A DNA stretch of 64,000 bases from Pochonia chlamydosporia 170 (GCF_001653235.2 NC_035791.1:1240001-1304000), one strand, 5' to 3'. Counted from the stretch's first letter, positions 23,092 to 34,420 are shown. Numbers and translations are program-made. The notes: a model not told the origin generated them from the sequence alone.

Positions 23092-24172
23092 TCAATCAAC
23101 CGAGCCATCAAGATCTGAATCAGGGTATTGGATCAGTCCCTTCAAAGCTGAGATGGAGTCCACCATCATCCACAAGCCTCCAGCCACCAAAAGATAAAGT
23201 ACAGTGCCAATCCAGGCCAGGACCATTCCAGCCACACCGACATGCCCCTTCACAGATCCGTACGCCAAATTCTCGGCCATGGCCGATGCCGCTGCGCTAC
23301 CGACGTGTTGTAGAAGGCTCGAGATGAACGAAAAGACAGAGCCTACGACGACCAGAGTGATCGCGGCTCTCATGACTGCAGTTGATGGAAAGGGCTTAAC
23401 CCCGATATCTGATCCATCCTCGTTTTCTTCCTCGTGCCAGCCCGGGAAGGTAGAAAGAAGGATGAATACGATGAATGCCACAGGTATAGCAGTGAGCCTA
23501 CAGTAATGCAAGGTAAGACTTACACAATACGCCGAAGGTTCAAAAGCCACGCTGTGTCTGCACTCACATCAATCCGTTAAACGCAATCTTTTCCTTGAAC
23601 GTCGCCGCAATCCATAGTAAATTCAACGGGTCGATGTCCTCAGTTTTGTGTGCGTTTAGACTTTTGAATCCGACTCGAAGAGAGTTTGCTAGGACATTTC
23701 CACTGTTCGAACAGAGCCATTGGCTGTCAATGACACTGATGCAGATTCCCAAATAGCCGACTCGGACAATGAGTGAGGGATTGCTAGTGGAAGTAAGATT
23801 GGTGAAGGTTTTGTTGATCCCGGGGTTTAGCTGGTTAGGATCTGGGGGTGAATTGCTCGTTGCGTTAGCGACGTATGAAAGGGAAAGAAGGTAGACGTTT
23901 TGCATGGTTGAAGAGTTGGAGCAGCCAGCCATTAGGATTGCTAAGTGGAGGCATAACGTTAGCGTCCGATAAAGCGTTAAAGAAGACGAATAAAAAAGAG
24001 ATAGAAAAAGGGAGCAATCGATAGATACACAGAAGTACGATAGCAATAACAAGCAGGATCATGAGCACATGGTGGTAGCCCAGAAATGGGATGAACCCTG
24101 CTTTGTGTCAGAAAGTCACTACGCTCGCCAAACAAGGGTACATGAAGACTCACTGTTTACCCAAGGTGCCAT
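23092..24172 (-). CDS. fig1: Fig1-family Ca2+ regulator/membrane-fusion protein
   Basis: Four exons on the minus strand: 24172-24154, 24097-24029, 23940-23568 and 23497-23092 (introns 56, 88 and 70 nt; the second has a GCTAAC branch point). They give 288 residues. The first membrane segment is HVLMILLVIAIVLLS; the ectodomain has the family hallmark VGYLGICISV followed by WLC, with several N-x-T/S sequons. Three more membrane segments follow (LTAIPVAFIVFILLS, ITLVVVGSVFSFISSLL, VGVAGMVLAWIGTVLYLLVA). Fig1 proteins act in the low-affinity calcium uptake system during mating and hyphal fusion in yeast and filamentous fungi. Convergent with the CorA-like gene, with 98 bp between stops. Confidence 0.85.
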
Positions 24173-25409
24173 TGTATTGACAAGTACGATGAAAGTGCCG
24201 ACTTTAGTATCTAAATGTCTGAGCTAAATCTGAGAAAAACTCGTTGAAACGAGTGATTATCAGACCATAATTTCATTTATCTCTATGTGTTGGTATGGGG
24301 TAGTGCCTGATGTGCGGCTGGAGCTGAGTGGGGTTCGCCAACGGCCCGACCCGTCTGAACTTTAATCCGAAACGGCGTGGTAGTTGAACCCTGGCAAATC
24401 AGCTGCCGCACTGAGACCCACCTGTAAACGGTCCTGTGCTTGGCAACGCACATCATTCGAGATAGCGAGTCTAAATTGTAAGTACAATAATAAGCGTCTT
24501 AGAATAAGATATATTGATATTATGCCTTTCTCCTCTGTGTGCTTCACTTAAACTAATTTCACACCCTGTTCTGTTACACGTCTCAGCGTTGCGGTCACCT
24601 ACACCATGAGCCAATACCAGAGGCTAATTCATACCTCGCTAGGCTGAGATTATGACAAAGATCAGCTGAAGAAAGATGACACATAGAGTAACGATAGGGT
24701 ATAAATATCATGATCCCTACTAATACAATACAGATTTTAGAAAATATCATTACAAGAGACTATGCTCTTCGCATCAGTAAATAACATGTCCGAATATACT
24801 GTTACGCTTTATCCATTATCGACTTTTAAGAAACGCAGTTCGCTAAGAAAACTTTTAAAGTTTTTTTTTTTTTTCCGCTTTATTAATCTAAAGCAAGATT
24901 AAAAAGACTCAAAAACCAAACACAAAAAATAAAAACTTAATCTCAAGACAGGTTAGGCAAAACAGCATCAAAATGAGGTGCACCCTGTCACCGGCCGGGT
25001 TCATTGCTCCCACGGCTGCCTCAGACACGAATTCCAGCGCATACAGAAAAAGAAGTGACCGTTGACGAGATCTCTCAGGCACTTTAACTCTGGGTGGGTT
25101 GTTAACAAAATGAGAGCCAAGCAACCTAAACAAGGAAGTGGGATATCTAGTAGTTGCCGGCAAAATGGTTTGTCTAGCCCTTCTTGCCGCTTTTGATCGT
25201 TTTGCAGTTGGTTCTTCGCACTCTGAATCTGCAAGGTCATGATTTAATAGGATCTTACGTGGGAGCTGAGGCAATAGCATGTCGATTGAGCCAATGGAGT
25301 AGTTGCAGATGCCAGTAAAAAAAGCAGAAGCCGGGGAGATGGAGGCGGTTAAATTTGCTTTCGCACTAGTTTTGTCAACAGGTTCTTTCTGCATCTAGTG
25401 AGGACCGAT
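24173..25409. other. AT-rich intergenic region with a T tract
   Basis: 1.2 kb including a T17 tract at about 24858-24876 and TATA-rich sequence at 24690-24830. A 161-codon minus-strand ORF (24909-25394) has a basic stretch (AKRSKAARRARQ) but no recognisable domain. I do not call it as a gene. Confidence 0.4.
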
Positions 25410-25640
25410 TGTTGAACCGCCACAGATGATATGCCTACGTCCGGAAGGACGTCATTACACTGCGCAATTGATGGTAGACATGTTGACACGCTTCGGTTGC
25501 TGCCCTCATCCGGCGGGGACCATTTAGGGTTGCATTCAGCAGGGCTCAGCAGCTTGCATTTAGCAGTGAACAAGGACGAGCTGACTATGGTTCAGTTGCC
25601 AATAGATCACGGTGTCACTCCCAATATAAGAACCGGCGCA
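25410..25640 (+). pseudogene. Ankyrin-repeat gene fragment
   Basis: About 70 codons read as two diverged ankyrin repeats: GRTSLHCAIDGRHVDTLRLL and AGLSSLHLAVNKDELTMVQL, then DHGVTPNIR. The pattern TxLHxA....VxxLxLLL...GADPN is evident, but several consensus Leu/Ala positions are changed and no ankyrin-like sequence continues on either side. Likely a leftover of a larger ankyrin protein. Confidence 0.5.
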
Positions 25641-25861
25641 TGGTACTCTGCAGGATTGTTATTGCGCAAAAGTACAAGATTATTACAGTATCTACTCTAT
25701 GGGTCACATTACAAGTCCTTTGCCACTCATGCACACTCATTTCGTTTTGGAAGACAGTCCCGAAATTTTCCCTCGTCTTCGAGACAACCTCCAGCCAAGA
25801 CGTGATCTCCTCTTCGAAGGGACATGAGAGGTTTCACCACATCATCCCATCCCTAAAGTTC

Positions 25862-28234
25862 CTAGGCCCACAAGCCTGATGTCCTATATATGGCGTCAGA
25901 CAATTCACGCTCAAAGTCATCCATCTTCCCTTTCTGTAATTCCCCTCGCCCCCCCTTCGGACTGTGGAACTTGGCACGCTCGAAATCCACAACCATGAGT
26001 TCACGGCTAGTTGTGTTGAACAGAATATTGCGAACTTCCGCGTCAGTGTGAAGAACGCCCAACTTGTGAATTGCCTTGAACGCGGCAGCTACAGCATTGG
26101 TGAAGTCGTCCTTCAAGGCTGGTTCGACACAGTTATAGAGCGGTTGTCCAGCCCAGCCGAGGAACAAAAATTGTACGTAAACGCCACTGTCGTAATAGTA
26201 TGGCAATACCAGATCGATAGTGCCCAGGCATACTGGGATATACTTCCCTTGGATGTCTTCGAGTCTGCTGTACACTTTGTTTTCGTGTTGCAAGTGGGCA
26301 ATGTCTACGCTTTCTACTCCCTTGGCGACGAGAGTGTAGCCGTGAGACGCCAGTCGCACTTTGAAGAGTGACCCGCGAGCGCCGGATTTATGGAGCGGCG
26401 CGCAATACGCATCAATTCCGCGGTCAGTGGCAAGCTGGTGTCGGACGAGCCGCAGAAACTCAAGTCGGTCAAGGTGTGTTTGTCCATGGTAGCTTGCATT
26501 GGGGCAAGTCTTGTCCATCGATTCGCCATAAGCTAATCCGAGCAGACAACTCTGAGTGCAAAATGGCTGACTTTTTATAGTTGGCTTTTGCGTTGGGTTG
26601 GATTCCTGATGAAAGACTCTGTGCTGTCCTTGGTCCAACTTCCCACTATCCGAGCTCGTGTCCACTGACTGGGATGCTTTGCCATGACAGCGCGGTGGAC
26701 TTGGTGCCAGGTAAGGGCGCTTCCCATCATCACCCTCCAGCTGTTCTATTGGGGGATCTAGTTGGCGGCAGCGGGAACGGGTCCGAATGGGCGATCTATC
26801 GAATCCTTTCGAGCGATGAGCCTTACAGGCAGAGGTGTGTTGCTCCTCGCGACTGCGTCCCGACTTGACAATATGTCTCAGAACATCCTCGTACTCGAAA
26901 GCCCAGGTACCAAGCGTCTCGGCTGCATCATGCCAGGCCAACGGCGGTGCTTCAGCGCGGAGAGCTTGGAGGAGGAAAGCAAAAACCTGAGCCACAGCAC
27001 TGCGATAGAGTTTGTTCTCATCGCCCTTTACATCCTGATTTGGTACGGACAAAGAGAAGTAGGCCGTAGAAGGATCGTCCGGGATGTGGAGGAAGATGTA
27101 TGCCGGACCTGTGCATATGTAGCCAAACTGTATGCCTTTGCCGACCATATAGGAGAAGAGCTGTGTGACGGCGGCGGCGACAAGCCGTCTAGCCACGCAG
27201 GTAGAGCCCTGGCAGTCGTTGTTAACCACGTCATGTTCCGGCTGAAGTTCCGTCTCAAGAGCGGTGGTGATCTCATCAAACCTTAGCTTATGCGGAGCTA
27301 TGTATAAGACGGCAAGCACATTCCGGCGGTCTGAAGTCTTGTACATACAGAATTGAGTTGCGCGATTACCTTTGCCCCTGGCTTTGCGATAAGCCCTTGA
27401 TGCTGGCAGGAGGACTTTCGTGGTGGTATCGGTGTTGTCTCTTGCCAGCGGCATCTGCTCCGCATGAAAATATACATGGTCACTGGCCGTTTCGGGATTT
27501 GTATCGTTCCCAAAACTCAATTCGCCATGTAGTCGGAGACTACTTCGCAGCAACGGGTCTGTGAGCGCTCGTTTCATCAATATCCGAACCGCGGTCTCAA
27601 CGACATCGTACTGCAAGGTTTGCAGTCCATAGTCAGTTCTAGCAGGATGTAGATTGGACTCCACATATTCCAACTGCGACTTGGATGGAAATCCAGGCTG
27701 AGAAAATAGGTTGCTGGCTGAAAGGTCGTTCCAGATCTCTTCCTGTCTCAATGCAAAACCGTCCCAGGGGATAATCTGTCGAGGGAAAATTCGACCCATG
27801 GGAGTCATGGTTTCTTCTTGCACAATTGAGGGTTGATCTGTTACCACCTCCATCGAAAGATGAAGTGAGTGACACGACTCGAGATATTGTTGAAGGTTCT
27901 GAGGCGCAATAAGTGCTTCGGCAGCTTCACGTCGGCGTTTTTCATTCTCACGTTGGCGTTTTTCATTCTCACGTTGGCGTTTTTTATCCTCACGTCGGCG
28001 TATGTCATTTTCGGTTCGGCGCTTCAGTTCTTCGATATGGCGTTTAATATCCTCGCATAGGCGTTTCTCATCCTCACGAAGGCGTTGCTCATCCTCAGGT
28101 CGGCGTCCTGCATCTTCTTGCCGACGTTGAAATGCCTCGATTCGACGGTGCAGTTCTTCTCCCACGCGCTGTTCATCCTCGTTTGGCGGTGTCACCTCTT
28201 CCATCCGCGGTTGAGACTTGGTCATGTCGTCCAT
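25862..28234 (-). CDS. Fungal kinase-like protein with charged coiled-coil N-terminus
   Basis: Single open frame of 790 codons from ATG 28234; the frame is open 40 codons further upstream, but that stretch looks like leader. Residues about 15-105 are Glu/Arg-rich heptads (repeats such as RQRENEK and RREDEQR), predicted coiled coil. The middle resembles fungal kinase-associated N-terminal regions. The C-terminus is kinase-like: a Gly-loop-type GSLFKVRLASHGYTLVAKGV with candidate Lys, HENKVYSRLEDIQGKYIPVC, a hinge-like YVQFLFLGWAG, the catalytic loop GVLHTDAEVRNILFN (HxD...N) and ELMVVDFERAKF, where DFG reads DFE. The protein ends soon after, so the C-lobe is short. This fits fungal-type atypical kinases often found in accessory regions. 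Activity is uncertain because of the DFE and short C-lobe. Confidence 0.7.
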   Translation of the reverse strand: MDDMTKSQPRMEEVTPPNEDEQRVGEELHRRIEAFQRRQEDAGRRPEDEQRLREDEKRLCEDIKRHIEELKRRTENDIRRREDKKRQRENEKRQRENEKRRREAAEALIAPQNLQQYLESCHSLHLSMEVVTDQPSIVQEETMTPMGRIFPRQIIPWDGFALRQEEIWNDLSASNLFSQPGFPSKSQLEYVESNLHPARTDYGLQTLQYDVVETAVRILMKRALTDPLLRSSLRLHGELSFGNDTNPETASDHVYFHAEQMPLARDNTDTTTKVLLPASRAYRKARGKGNRATQFCMYKTSDRRNVLAVLYIAPHKLRFDEITTALETELQPEHDVVNNDCQGSTCVARRLVAAAVTQLFSYMVGKGIQFGYICTGPAYIFLHIPDDPSTAYFSLSVPNQDVKGDENKLYRSAVAQVFAFLLQALRAEAPPLAWHDAAETLGTWAFEYEDVLRHIVKSGRSREEQHTSACKAHRSKGFDRSPIRTRSRCRQLDPPIEQLEGDDGKRPYLAPSPPRCHGKASQSVDTSSDSGKLDQGQHRVFHQESNPTQKPTIKSQPFCTQSCLLGLAYGESMDKTCPNASYHGQTHLDRLEFLRLVRHQLATDRGIDAYCAPLHKSGARGSLFKVRLASHGYTLVAKGVESVDIAHLQHENKVYSRLEDIQGKYIPVCLGTIDLVLPYYYDSGVYVQFLFLGWAGQPLYNCVEPALKDDFTNAVAAAFKAIHKLGVLHTDAEVRNILFNTTSRELMVVDFERAKFHSPKGGRGELQKGKMDDFERELSDAIYRTSGLWA
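27918..28110 (-). repeat. Degenerate 21-bp tandem repeats inside the kinase-like gene
   Basis: Imperfect 21-bp units (seven codons, encoding Glu/Arg-rich heptads such as RQRENEK) run in tandem. The clearest copies are at 27930-28005. They form the coiled-coil region of the overlapping gene. Confidence 0.75.
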
Positions 28235-28946
28235 GACCGCTGTTGGATGGGGTTTGCATGCGGTGGGTGGCCTAGGTATTGCAAAGGATGAAAGGAAGAA
28301 ACAGAGGAGCAACTGTCTGTGAAATAATTTTTGAGCTAAAGCAAAAGTCTGCAAACGCTATGGATGAAGTTTTTTATCAGGCCCAATTCAACCAACGAGC
28401 ATGGGACCAGTGAAAGTGTAAAGACCACCACGTGACATGCTCTCAACAAGAGTTGGGCACAAGTTACCGAAACGGAGCAGTTCACAGCAGCTACAATAGT
28501 TACAAGATATAAGAGCCAACATGAATGGCTTGCGGCTGGGGGAAACTAAAATCTTCAAGAGTAGGCCAAAACTTTCCGTATCTTACAGCCATACTTGCAG
28601 GTATATACCCGCTGTATTGTTTGAGCTATATATTTACAATGATACTGCACCTATAACTAGATAAGAATACCAAAGTGCATTGCACTAGAGCTATAGTTGA
28701 CTTTCTTGCATAGAAGTGCGTGCAGGGTAACAGAAAAAGTAACAGACGGAGTCTATGATGTGATAAACTTGCATTTCAGCCGTGACAGAATCCCGGAATG
28801 GCATACCTTGAGCCATGTCATCTCCTTGCTTTGAATGAGCCACTTGATCTTGACAGATCATCTAAAAGAGAGAACAACTTTCAATTCAAGGACTAGAAAA
28901 AGTAAGAGGTAGATAGGGGAAAGAGAGAGAGACTTAATTAACATTA
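28235..28946. other. Intergenic, 5' of the kinase-like gene
   Basis: 0.7 kb, AT-rich, without a convincing ORF. It holds the kinase-like gene's promoter and the 3' flank of the next minus-strand gene. Confidence 0.4.
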
Positions 28947-30002
28947 TCATTCTCCGTTGGGTTCGCATTTTACAAGATTCTTCAGGCATAACAAATGTTC
29001 ATCTTGATGCAAGACATCCCCACCGGTTTGGTAAGCCCTAAGAATTTCAGAGTTACGTTCCTCCACATTTGAGACCATACAGTCAATGGCATCGGTGGCA
29101 TACTCCTCCAGGCGTGTCTTGTTAGTCTCTTTTGCCTCCTCCTGAATTTCATGGAGACGCTTAAGCCAGTACATCCATCTCCATGGTGTAAACCCAGTTG
29201 GTGATCGCTTCCCGAGCTCTGACTGGATAAACATCCGGCCACCCTGGCCAATGGTGCTTGGACAATCATTCCATGAGACATCCGAGAGTAGAATGAGATT
29301 GTGTCCCGCCTCCTTAATCCATGTACAGGCAGCTGGCAACAAGTGTACAATTTCAAGGTCCTCGATGCTCCGCCTTGTGTCTTCATTATCCGGCTCCTCC
29401 TCCTCCGTGGTGCAAAGGTCTCGTCTATCCTCAAACGTAGTGCGGAATAGAACGAGGGCGATCTGGCATATCCTGTCCTTGCATATGCGGGTTGATGCCA
29501 GCTTGGCCAAGAAGGACGCAAAGTTAATGCGCTGGATGCCCGCCATTGACGCGCAGTTATTTATCCAGAAGTCAGTCATGTCAGTGACCAAGAAGGGCAG
29601 ATCATTCCACAGCGTGCCCTCGACCGTTCGTGCGATATCGATCCCGTACGACCCCGACACAGGCCTGGTTAATGGCCCCTTTCCCTGGATGCGGAGGATA
29701 TCGAGGACCAGGCGATCATGGTCGGATGTTTCATGTGATGCATATCGGCTAAGCTGGTAGTATATATGCCACAGGGAATGAAGGTAGCCTTCAAGGGAGT
29801 CTACCCCATCTCCAATCTTACAGTATCGTTCGCTGATAATCCAGGTTCGATTAAAGAAGGCTGCTCCTCTGAGTTCCTCAAATTGCCCCTGAGCGGCGGC
29901 TTCCCGCACATCCTCCCGGTCCCCGGAGTCGCGGTCTAACGCAGTGAGTTCGGGGGTACCTTTTGGCGAGGGGCTTATCAGGGATTCACGGAGGTGATGC
30001 AT
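28947..30002 (-). CDS. Hypothetical protein resembling fungal DUF3632 proteins
   Basis: Intronless frame of 351 codons, ATG 30002 to stop 28947. It is a soluble, acidic, helix-rich protein. The segment SLEGYLHSLWHIYYQLSRYA followed by DHDRLVLDILRIQGKGPL resembles the conserved 'LW..I...A......QD+LV.L+..I+' part of DUF3632 (PF12311) proteins, which are expanded in fungi and have no known role. GFTPWRWMYWLKRLHEIQEE near the C-terminus also fits. No signal peptide or membrane segment. The frame is undamaged. The family call is from pattern memory and tentative. Confidence 0.62.
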   Translation of the reverse strand: MHHLRESLISPSPKGTPELTALDRDSGDREDVREAAAQGQFEELRGAAFFNRTWIISERYCKIGDGVDSLEGYLHSLWHIYYQLSRYASHETSDHDRLVLDILRIQGKGPLTRPVSGSYGIDIARTVEGTLWNDLPFLVTDMTDFWINNCASMAGIQRINFASFLAKLASTRICKDRICQIALVLFRTTFEDRRDLCTTEEEEPDNEDTRRSIEDLEIVHLLPAACTWIKEAGHNLILLSDVSWNDCPSTIGQGGRMFIQSELGKRSPTGFTPWRWMYWLKRLHEIQEEAKETNKTRLEEYATDAIDCMVSNVEERNSEILRAYQTGGDVLHQDEHLLCLKNLVKCEPNGE

Positions 30003-30557
30003 CTTGAAAAGTGGACGGTGTTGGTAAATAGATCAGTCGGGTGCAGTAATAAGTATGAGAAAGCGTAACCTGACGTAGGTAGATGTATGATGGAACCCAA
30101 CACGGGTTTTAAACTGCTCGGGCGCTTACGTAATATGTCAAGTAGGTTCAATGTTCTTATCCGGCTACCCTTGAGGCAGCAGCATCCCTCGTCGACATAA
30201 TTTGTAATCATGTGGCAAACTGGTGGTCTGGGCATACCAGCCTCACTTCAATTTGCTTGAAGTGCATCGCTGGTCTATGGGGTCAGAACAGACCAGACCA
30301 AGAAACCTTGGTTTGACGATCCCTCAGACCGGTTAGACCAGCCACCCGAATCACTACATGTAGGGCAATCTATTCTTGGCAGTGAATCGTTTGACTTTTC
30401 CGACCAGTCTGACCATGGCCTCGAGAAATCCTCAGACTCGACCAACTCTTGGCGGTCTAGACTAGACTACTCCGATCCTTGTTCTGCTCCCAACTTAGGC
30501 ACCAGGTTGATAAGTGATCAACCTTACTTCCACGATTCTTAGCCAGTCAATCCTCTA
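30003..30557. other. Intergenic with many GACCAG/AGACC motifs
   Basis: The 30236-30500 part has a dense set of short GACCAG/CTGGTC and AGACC/GGTCT words in both orientations (for example CAGACCAGACC, CGACCAGTCTGACCA, GGTCTAGACTAGAC). No ORF. Could be a decayed repeat or a regulatory cluster. Confidence 0.4.
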
Positions 30558-31933
30558 TCATAGATAGTTTGTAGTATTAGAAGACCTTTCGACGACCACA
30601 TCCGGCCCAGCGTCCGCGGTCCTTTCCCCCCAATGTGTAATATCCACATCGAACGAGCTTAAAACTACAACTTCGTTGCCAATAGCTGCTGTACTTGGCA
30701 GATAGCGGGCGAAGATGGCGCTGACGGCAGGGAGGCATGCACATATTAGACCAATGCCAATTTCAGCGTTGCTTCAAATTGTCAGGATAATCAGGCATGT
30801 ATATTGTTGGCATTTACTCTCGGTTGACTGGGAGCAAGACGAAGAGCGTTACATACCCAGAAAAGACCACCTTGACCAAGAGAATAGTCCGGTTATCGGA
30901 CCTGCCATCCGTGAGCATGAGCACCAGCCGGTACAAACTAAATGCCGTGGCAACACCACCCGTACAGAGCAAGCCAGCAACACGTAAACGCTTCCGGAGC
31001 GGCAGTCGTAGGGTGCATGTCAGCGTCAGGGGTAGTAGGAGGATGAAAGCGTCAGTGAGAACAGACATAACGGCGTCGGCCATGACAATTGTCCCCTGGT
31101 ATATGCAAAAACCCTTCTCATTACGCCAGTAAGCAGAGATAGGCTTACAGCTGAATATCTTAAGAAGCATTGTTGAGAAGTAGAACGTTGCTATTACAGC
31201 AATGTAGATGTAGATACCGATGAGTGTTTTCTGGTAGATGGCGCCGAAGATGCGGATGATAATGCCAACAAGGGCGACTTTAAGGGCGAGAGCCATGAGT
31301 GGATAAACGAGGCAGTTAATAACAAAGAAGGCCTACAAATGCTCTGGTGTCAGATGCTATTATACGGCTACCTACTGCCAGTATTCAGGACCCAAACGTA
31401 TGGGGTAAATGAGTTGTCACTCTACCTTCAGAAATTGCAGAAAGTCATCATTTGTGACTTCCCACTGGTTTCGGCCACCGCCAAATATACACACTGCGAA
31501 GAGTATTTAGACGTTATCAACACTACATATCTCGCAAGATTGGTAGAAACACTACTTACTAATGATTATCAGGATACAGTATCCTAGCATTAATCCCTAG
31601 AATATGATAAGAAAATACAAAGATCACAGCAGTAGCGGAGATCTCTCTTACGTATGCAGAATACGCGGCATCTGATCTCCCGTGTTAGTAATTAGGAACT
31701 AGATCATATAGAAACAAGGGTTATTCAAACATCCTAGGCCACCAACAGTCTTCCATATTATGAGACCCTCTTAAGATTTGTCTCCTGGCATAGAACCGTG
31801 CTGCAGCAAAAAGAGACACAATAGTAATATTCAGGGTTTGCGTGACGAAGCAACCCGTTCTTAACACGTCTTCCGGCCGCTCCATATTCGGCACCACGCC
31901 CGAAGGTGGCGCGAGAGCACCTGGATACGGCAT
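30558..31933 (-). CDS. Fungal rhodopsin-type (Pth11-like) integral membrane protein
   Basis: Six exons are inferred. Well-supported ones: exon 1 from ATG 31933 (N-terminus and TM1 ITIVSLFAAARFYARRQI, then MEDC), 31596-31560, 31493-31426, 31332-30857 and 30771-30558. The region between 31745 and 31600 needs another small exon that I could not fix. Landmarks of the family are GGGRNQWEV, AFFVINCLVYPLMALALKVA, FYFSTMLLKIFSCKPISAYW and, near the end, NAEIGIGLICACLPAVSAIF. About seven membrane segments result. These proteins are putative GPCR-like receptors (Pth11 senses surface cues in Magnaporthe), but most are uncharacterised. No premature stop remains once introns are removed. The 5' exon structure is the weak point. 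Confidence 0.68.
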
Positions 31934-33875
31934 TTGCGACTAAGCTGCTTCAGTTTTTGGGTTAGAGTCGTTGGCGTCGAGAGAGTTATATAGACTCTGA
32001 AATTGAAGAGAGCTAAACGCACTCGCGGAAAGGTCATATGGTGAAGAATCAACGAGTATCATTGCCGAACAAAGGTTTTGTGTGTAAATTAGGGATGAGA
32101 AAGACTTGGATTTATTTCAACTCTAACGGCCCGCAGCCCAGGACGCGAAGCTAATTTCGTATTATAGTTTAATACCTCTTAGCACTGGAGATTTCATGGG
32201 TGGGAGGGGGAAGTTTATAATGCAGCTGGGAATATATCGCATACGGAATGTAGCTTCCGGTAACGCCACTTTTTGCGTATTGTGTAACATCTAGGCGGTG
32301 TATTATTGCATTGTATAGGCTTGTGCAGTTTTGGGTTGGAGTAAATGGCGTTCCCACATCTTAGGATCTTGTAGGAGATTGGCCGTAACGGTTTCTCCCG
32401 GTGTCATTATTTCGTAATGTAGGTTTAGAGTACTGTACATTATATTTGCATGTATTATACTCTGCTGTTAAAATTCGGTAATTGCCATGTGAAATTTGCG
32501 TATTCTGTTCTTGGCCTGTAATGGTTCTTGTTGATGATACAAACGCGCGTATTTGCCGGTGGCCTCTAAAGTTAGCACTTATTATGCTGTTCTGGAAATT
32601 CTCTCTGCTTAGTTAATTGTTTGATACGGCCTGCTCTTCTCCTGCATTGAGACATCATTTGTCTCCCTCTTGGCTCTAAGGCCAAACTTGATTCTGGTGT
32701 CTGCCGCCCAGTTTTAATTGCCGGAGAAGCAAGAGCCTCTGATTCGGGTGATATCTCGGTCATGCGGTGAAAAAAGCTGCTTTCACCTTTGCTAGCTCTT
32801 AGTCCCAATAGAGCTTATTTGCTTCACATGTCTTGTGGCTGTTGTGGCATGCTGCACATTTCCTAGGGCGTTGTTTTTTGTCATTTGTGATGTGGAGTAG
32901 CCGCATCCTATAGTTGCCCTATTATGGCTTTACAACTAAGTGAATTGTTGGGTTGGAGTAAGGGTGGCTTCTGCAGACATCTAAGCCCCATTGGCAACGA
33001 TAATGAATAGAACTTTGGAAGAGAATTGCGAAGATCTTATGTAGGTCACATATATGTATTCAGATGGGAATGTAATGTAATGTAGTTTATTTACGCCCGG
33101 AGGGATTATCCCTAGAGGGCCAAAATGATGCACTATTCCGTCAATCTGCCCTGTAAGCTGTACACCCAAAGCCCGACAATAGTTTCTTACAACGTGGAAT
33201 CGCCAACCTACCAGCACGTCATATCATCTACACCGACTTTTGTGGCTTTGGTCCCGGCTTTTCTAGCCTAACTACTGCGCAAAGCCCAGAGCACCTCGTT
33301 TCGGATGGCATTGGCTCCAGGAGCACCTATATTTTCAACCTAGCCAGTAGTAGTACAGCCTTTTTGCTTCTGTTCTATCTATGGCCCCTCTGACATACTA
33401 GTCGTAAACGGGCGAGTGATTGCGGGAGTGTTGTGAGGCCACTGTTTAGTCCTTCTGACCACCACCGCCACGCAAGTAATACTCGTAAACTTCGGATATA
33501 ACATGTTGCAGAGACGACATTTTTGTGCACTAATTCACTAGTACCGATGCCTATGCATGGCTATAGTCCAGAATATTTGTGGCTCCCAGGAATCCAAGCC
33601 GCATTCAAATTTAGCCCCTGAAAACAAGACTGAGATTTACTTACTATACTAATTTTTATGTGGCCTTCTGCCGTCACATTTTCGTCGGCCATAAATACTA
33701 AGTTATACATGGCAGTAATACCACTGGGCAACCCTGAGCCAATGTTGCTAACTTTTGGGTTCACAAATTTACTGCACTTAATAAAGCGTGAAGATAACTG
33801 GGGATTCACACGTTGTGGCAGGAACCTTGGGTAAATCTGCAGCCATATATATAGTTAGCTTACGTGTCACATCTA
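31934..33875. other. AT-rich gene-free stretch (1.9 kb)
   Basis: Many short ORFs (60-82 codons) on the minus strand, none with a motif. Composition is AT-rich with frequent TATA/TTTA. Probably eroded repeat DNA; nothing can be named. Confidence 0.45.
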
Positions 33876-33987
33876 TCACACAAAGCATGGCATAGCCAGT
33901 GGCCACTTTTTAGGTGTATTGGACCCCTACACACCGTGTGACATGGCACATTAAATGTGGTCTCTGGCTACGCCATTTTTGGTGTGA
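33876..33987. mobile_element. MITE-like element with imperfect terminal inverted repeats
   Basis: Arms 33876-33906 and 33957-33987 (31 bp each) are inverted copies matching at 25 of 31 positions, with the core TGGCRTAGCCAG and outer TCACAC/GTGTGA. The 50-bp centre is non-coding. Size and structure fit a small non-autonomous DNA element or its core, though a plain hairpin is possible. No sure target-site duplication. Confidence 0.5.
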
Positions 33988-34268
33988 CATTATACCAGCA
34001 GACTGGTCTGCCATCCATCTTTGATCTCGACTGCATATACTCTTCAGTGGCGATTACGACTGTTGTGGGGGCACAGGGCCCCTCGGAGCCAGTTTGCCAG
34101 CGTTAGCCGCTGTGGCGTCGATTAGTACAATGGCTTAAAAATTAAGAGATGCATAGGGAGTTAACGCGGGGTGCATAGTGAGCCGCTCAACATAGTGTCC
34201 CGCGCACCCCAGACCACCTCCTTGTGAAGATTATACTGTACCAAAAAAACAACCACATTAAAAATTAA
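33988..34268. other. Short non-coding stretch
   Basis: Contains a small inverted repeat (CGGGGTGC at about 34168 and GCACCCC at about 34204). No gene seen. Confidence 0.35.
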
Positions 34269-34420
34269 TCAATCTTTGCAGCTATCCTCTTTATTAGATG
34301 TTTCCACATTAACCTGACAAGTCCGCGCATTGTGACCAAATTTGCCGCACAAACCACATCGCTAACCCTTCGTCTCATCCCAAGGCTTTCTACCTCTTGT
34401 CTAGCGATCTTCTTGCTGTA
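34269..34420 (-). pseudogene. C-terminal zinc-knuckle remnant of a DDE transposase (pogo/Fot1-like)
   Basis: On the minus strand the frame reads RGRKPWDETKG, then TAG, then RCGLCGKFGHNARTCQVNVE and further residues to TGA 34269-34271. The CX2CX4HX4C knuckle preceded by RGRKPWDETKG resembles the tail of fungal pogo-type transposases. The TAG is where a Gln codon (CAG) would be expected. The catalytic part is missing. Confidence 0.5.

Noticed and set aside
24909..25394. 161-codon minus-strand ORF
   Set aside because: No domain, no signal peptide, biased composition at its end; it lies in AT-rich intergenic DNA.
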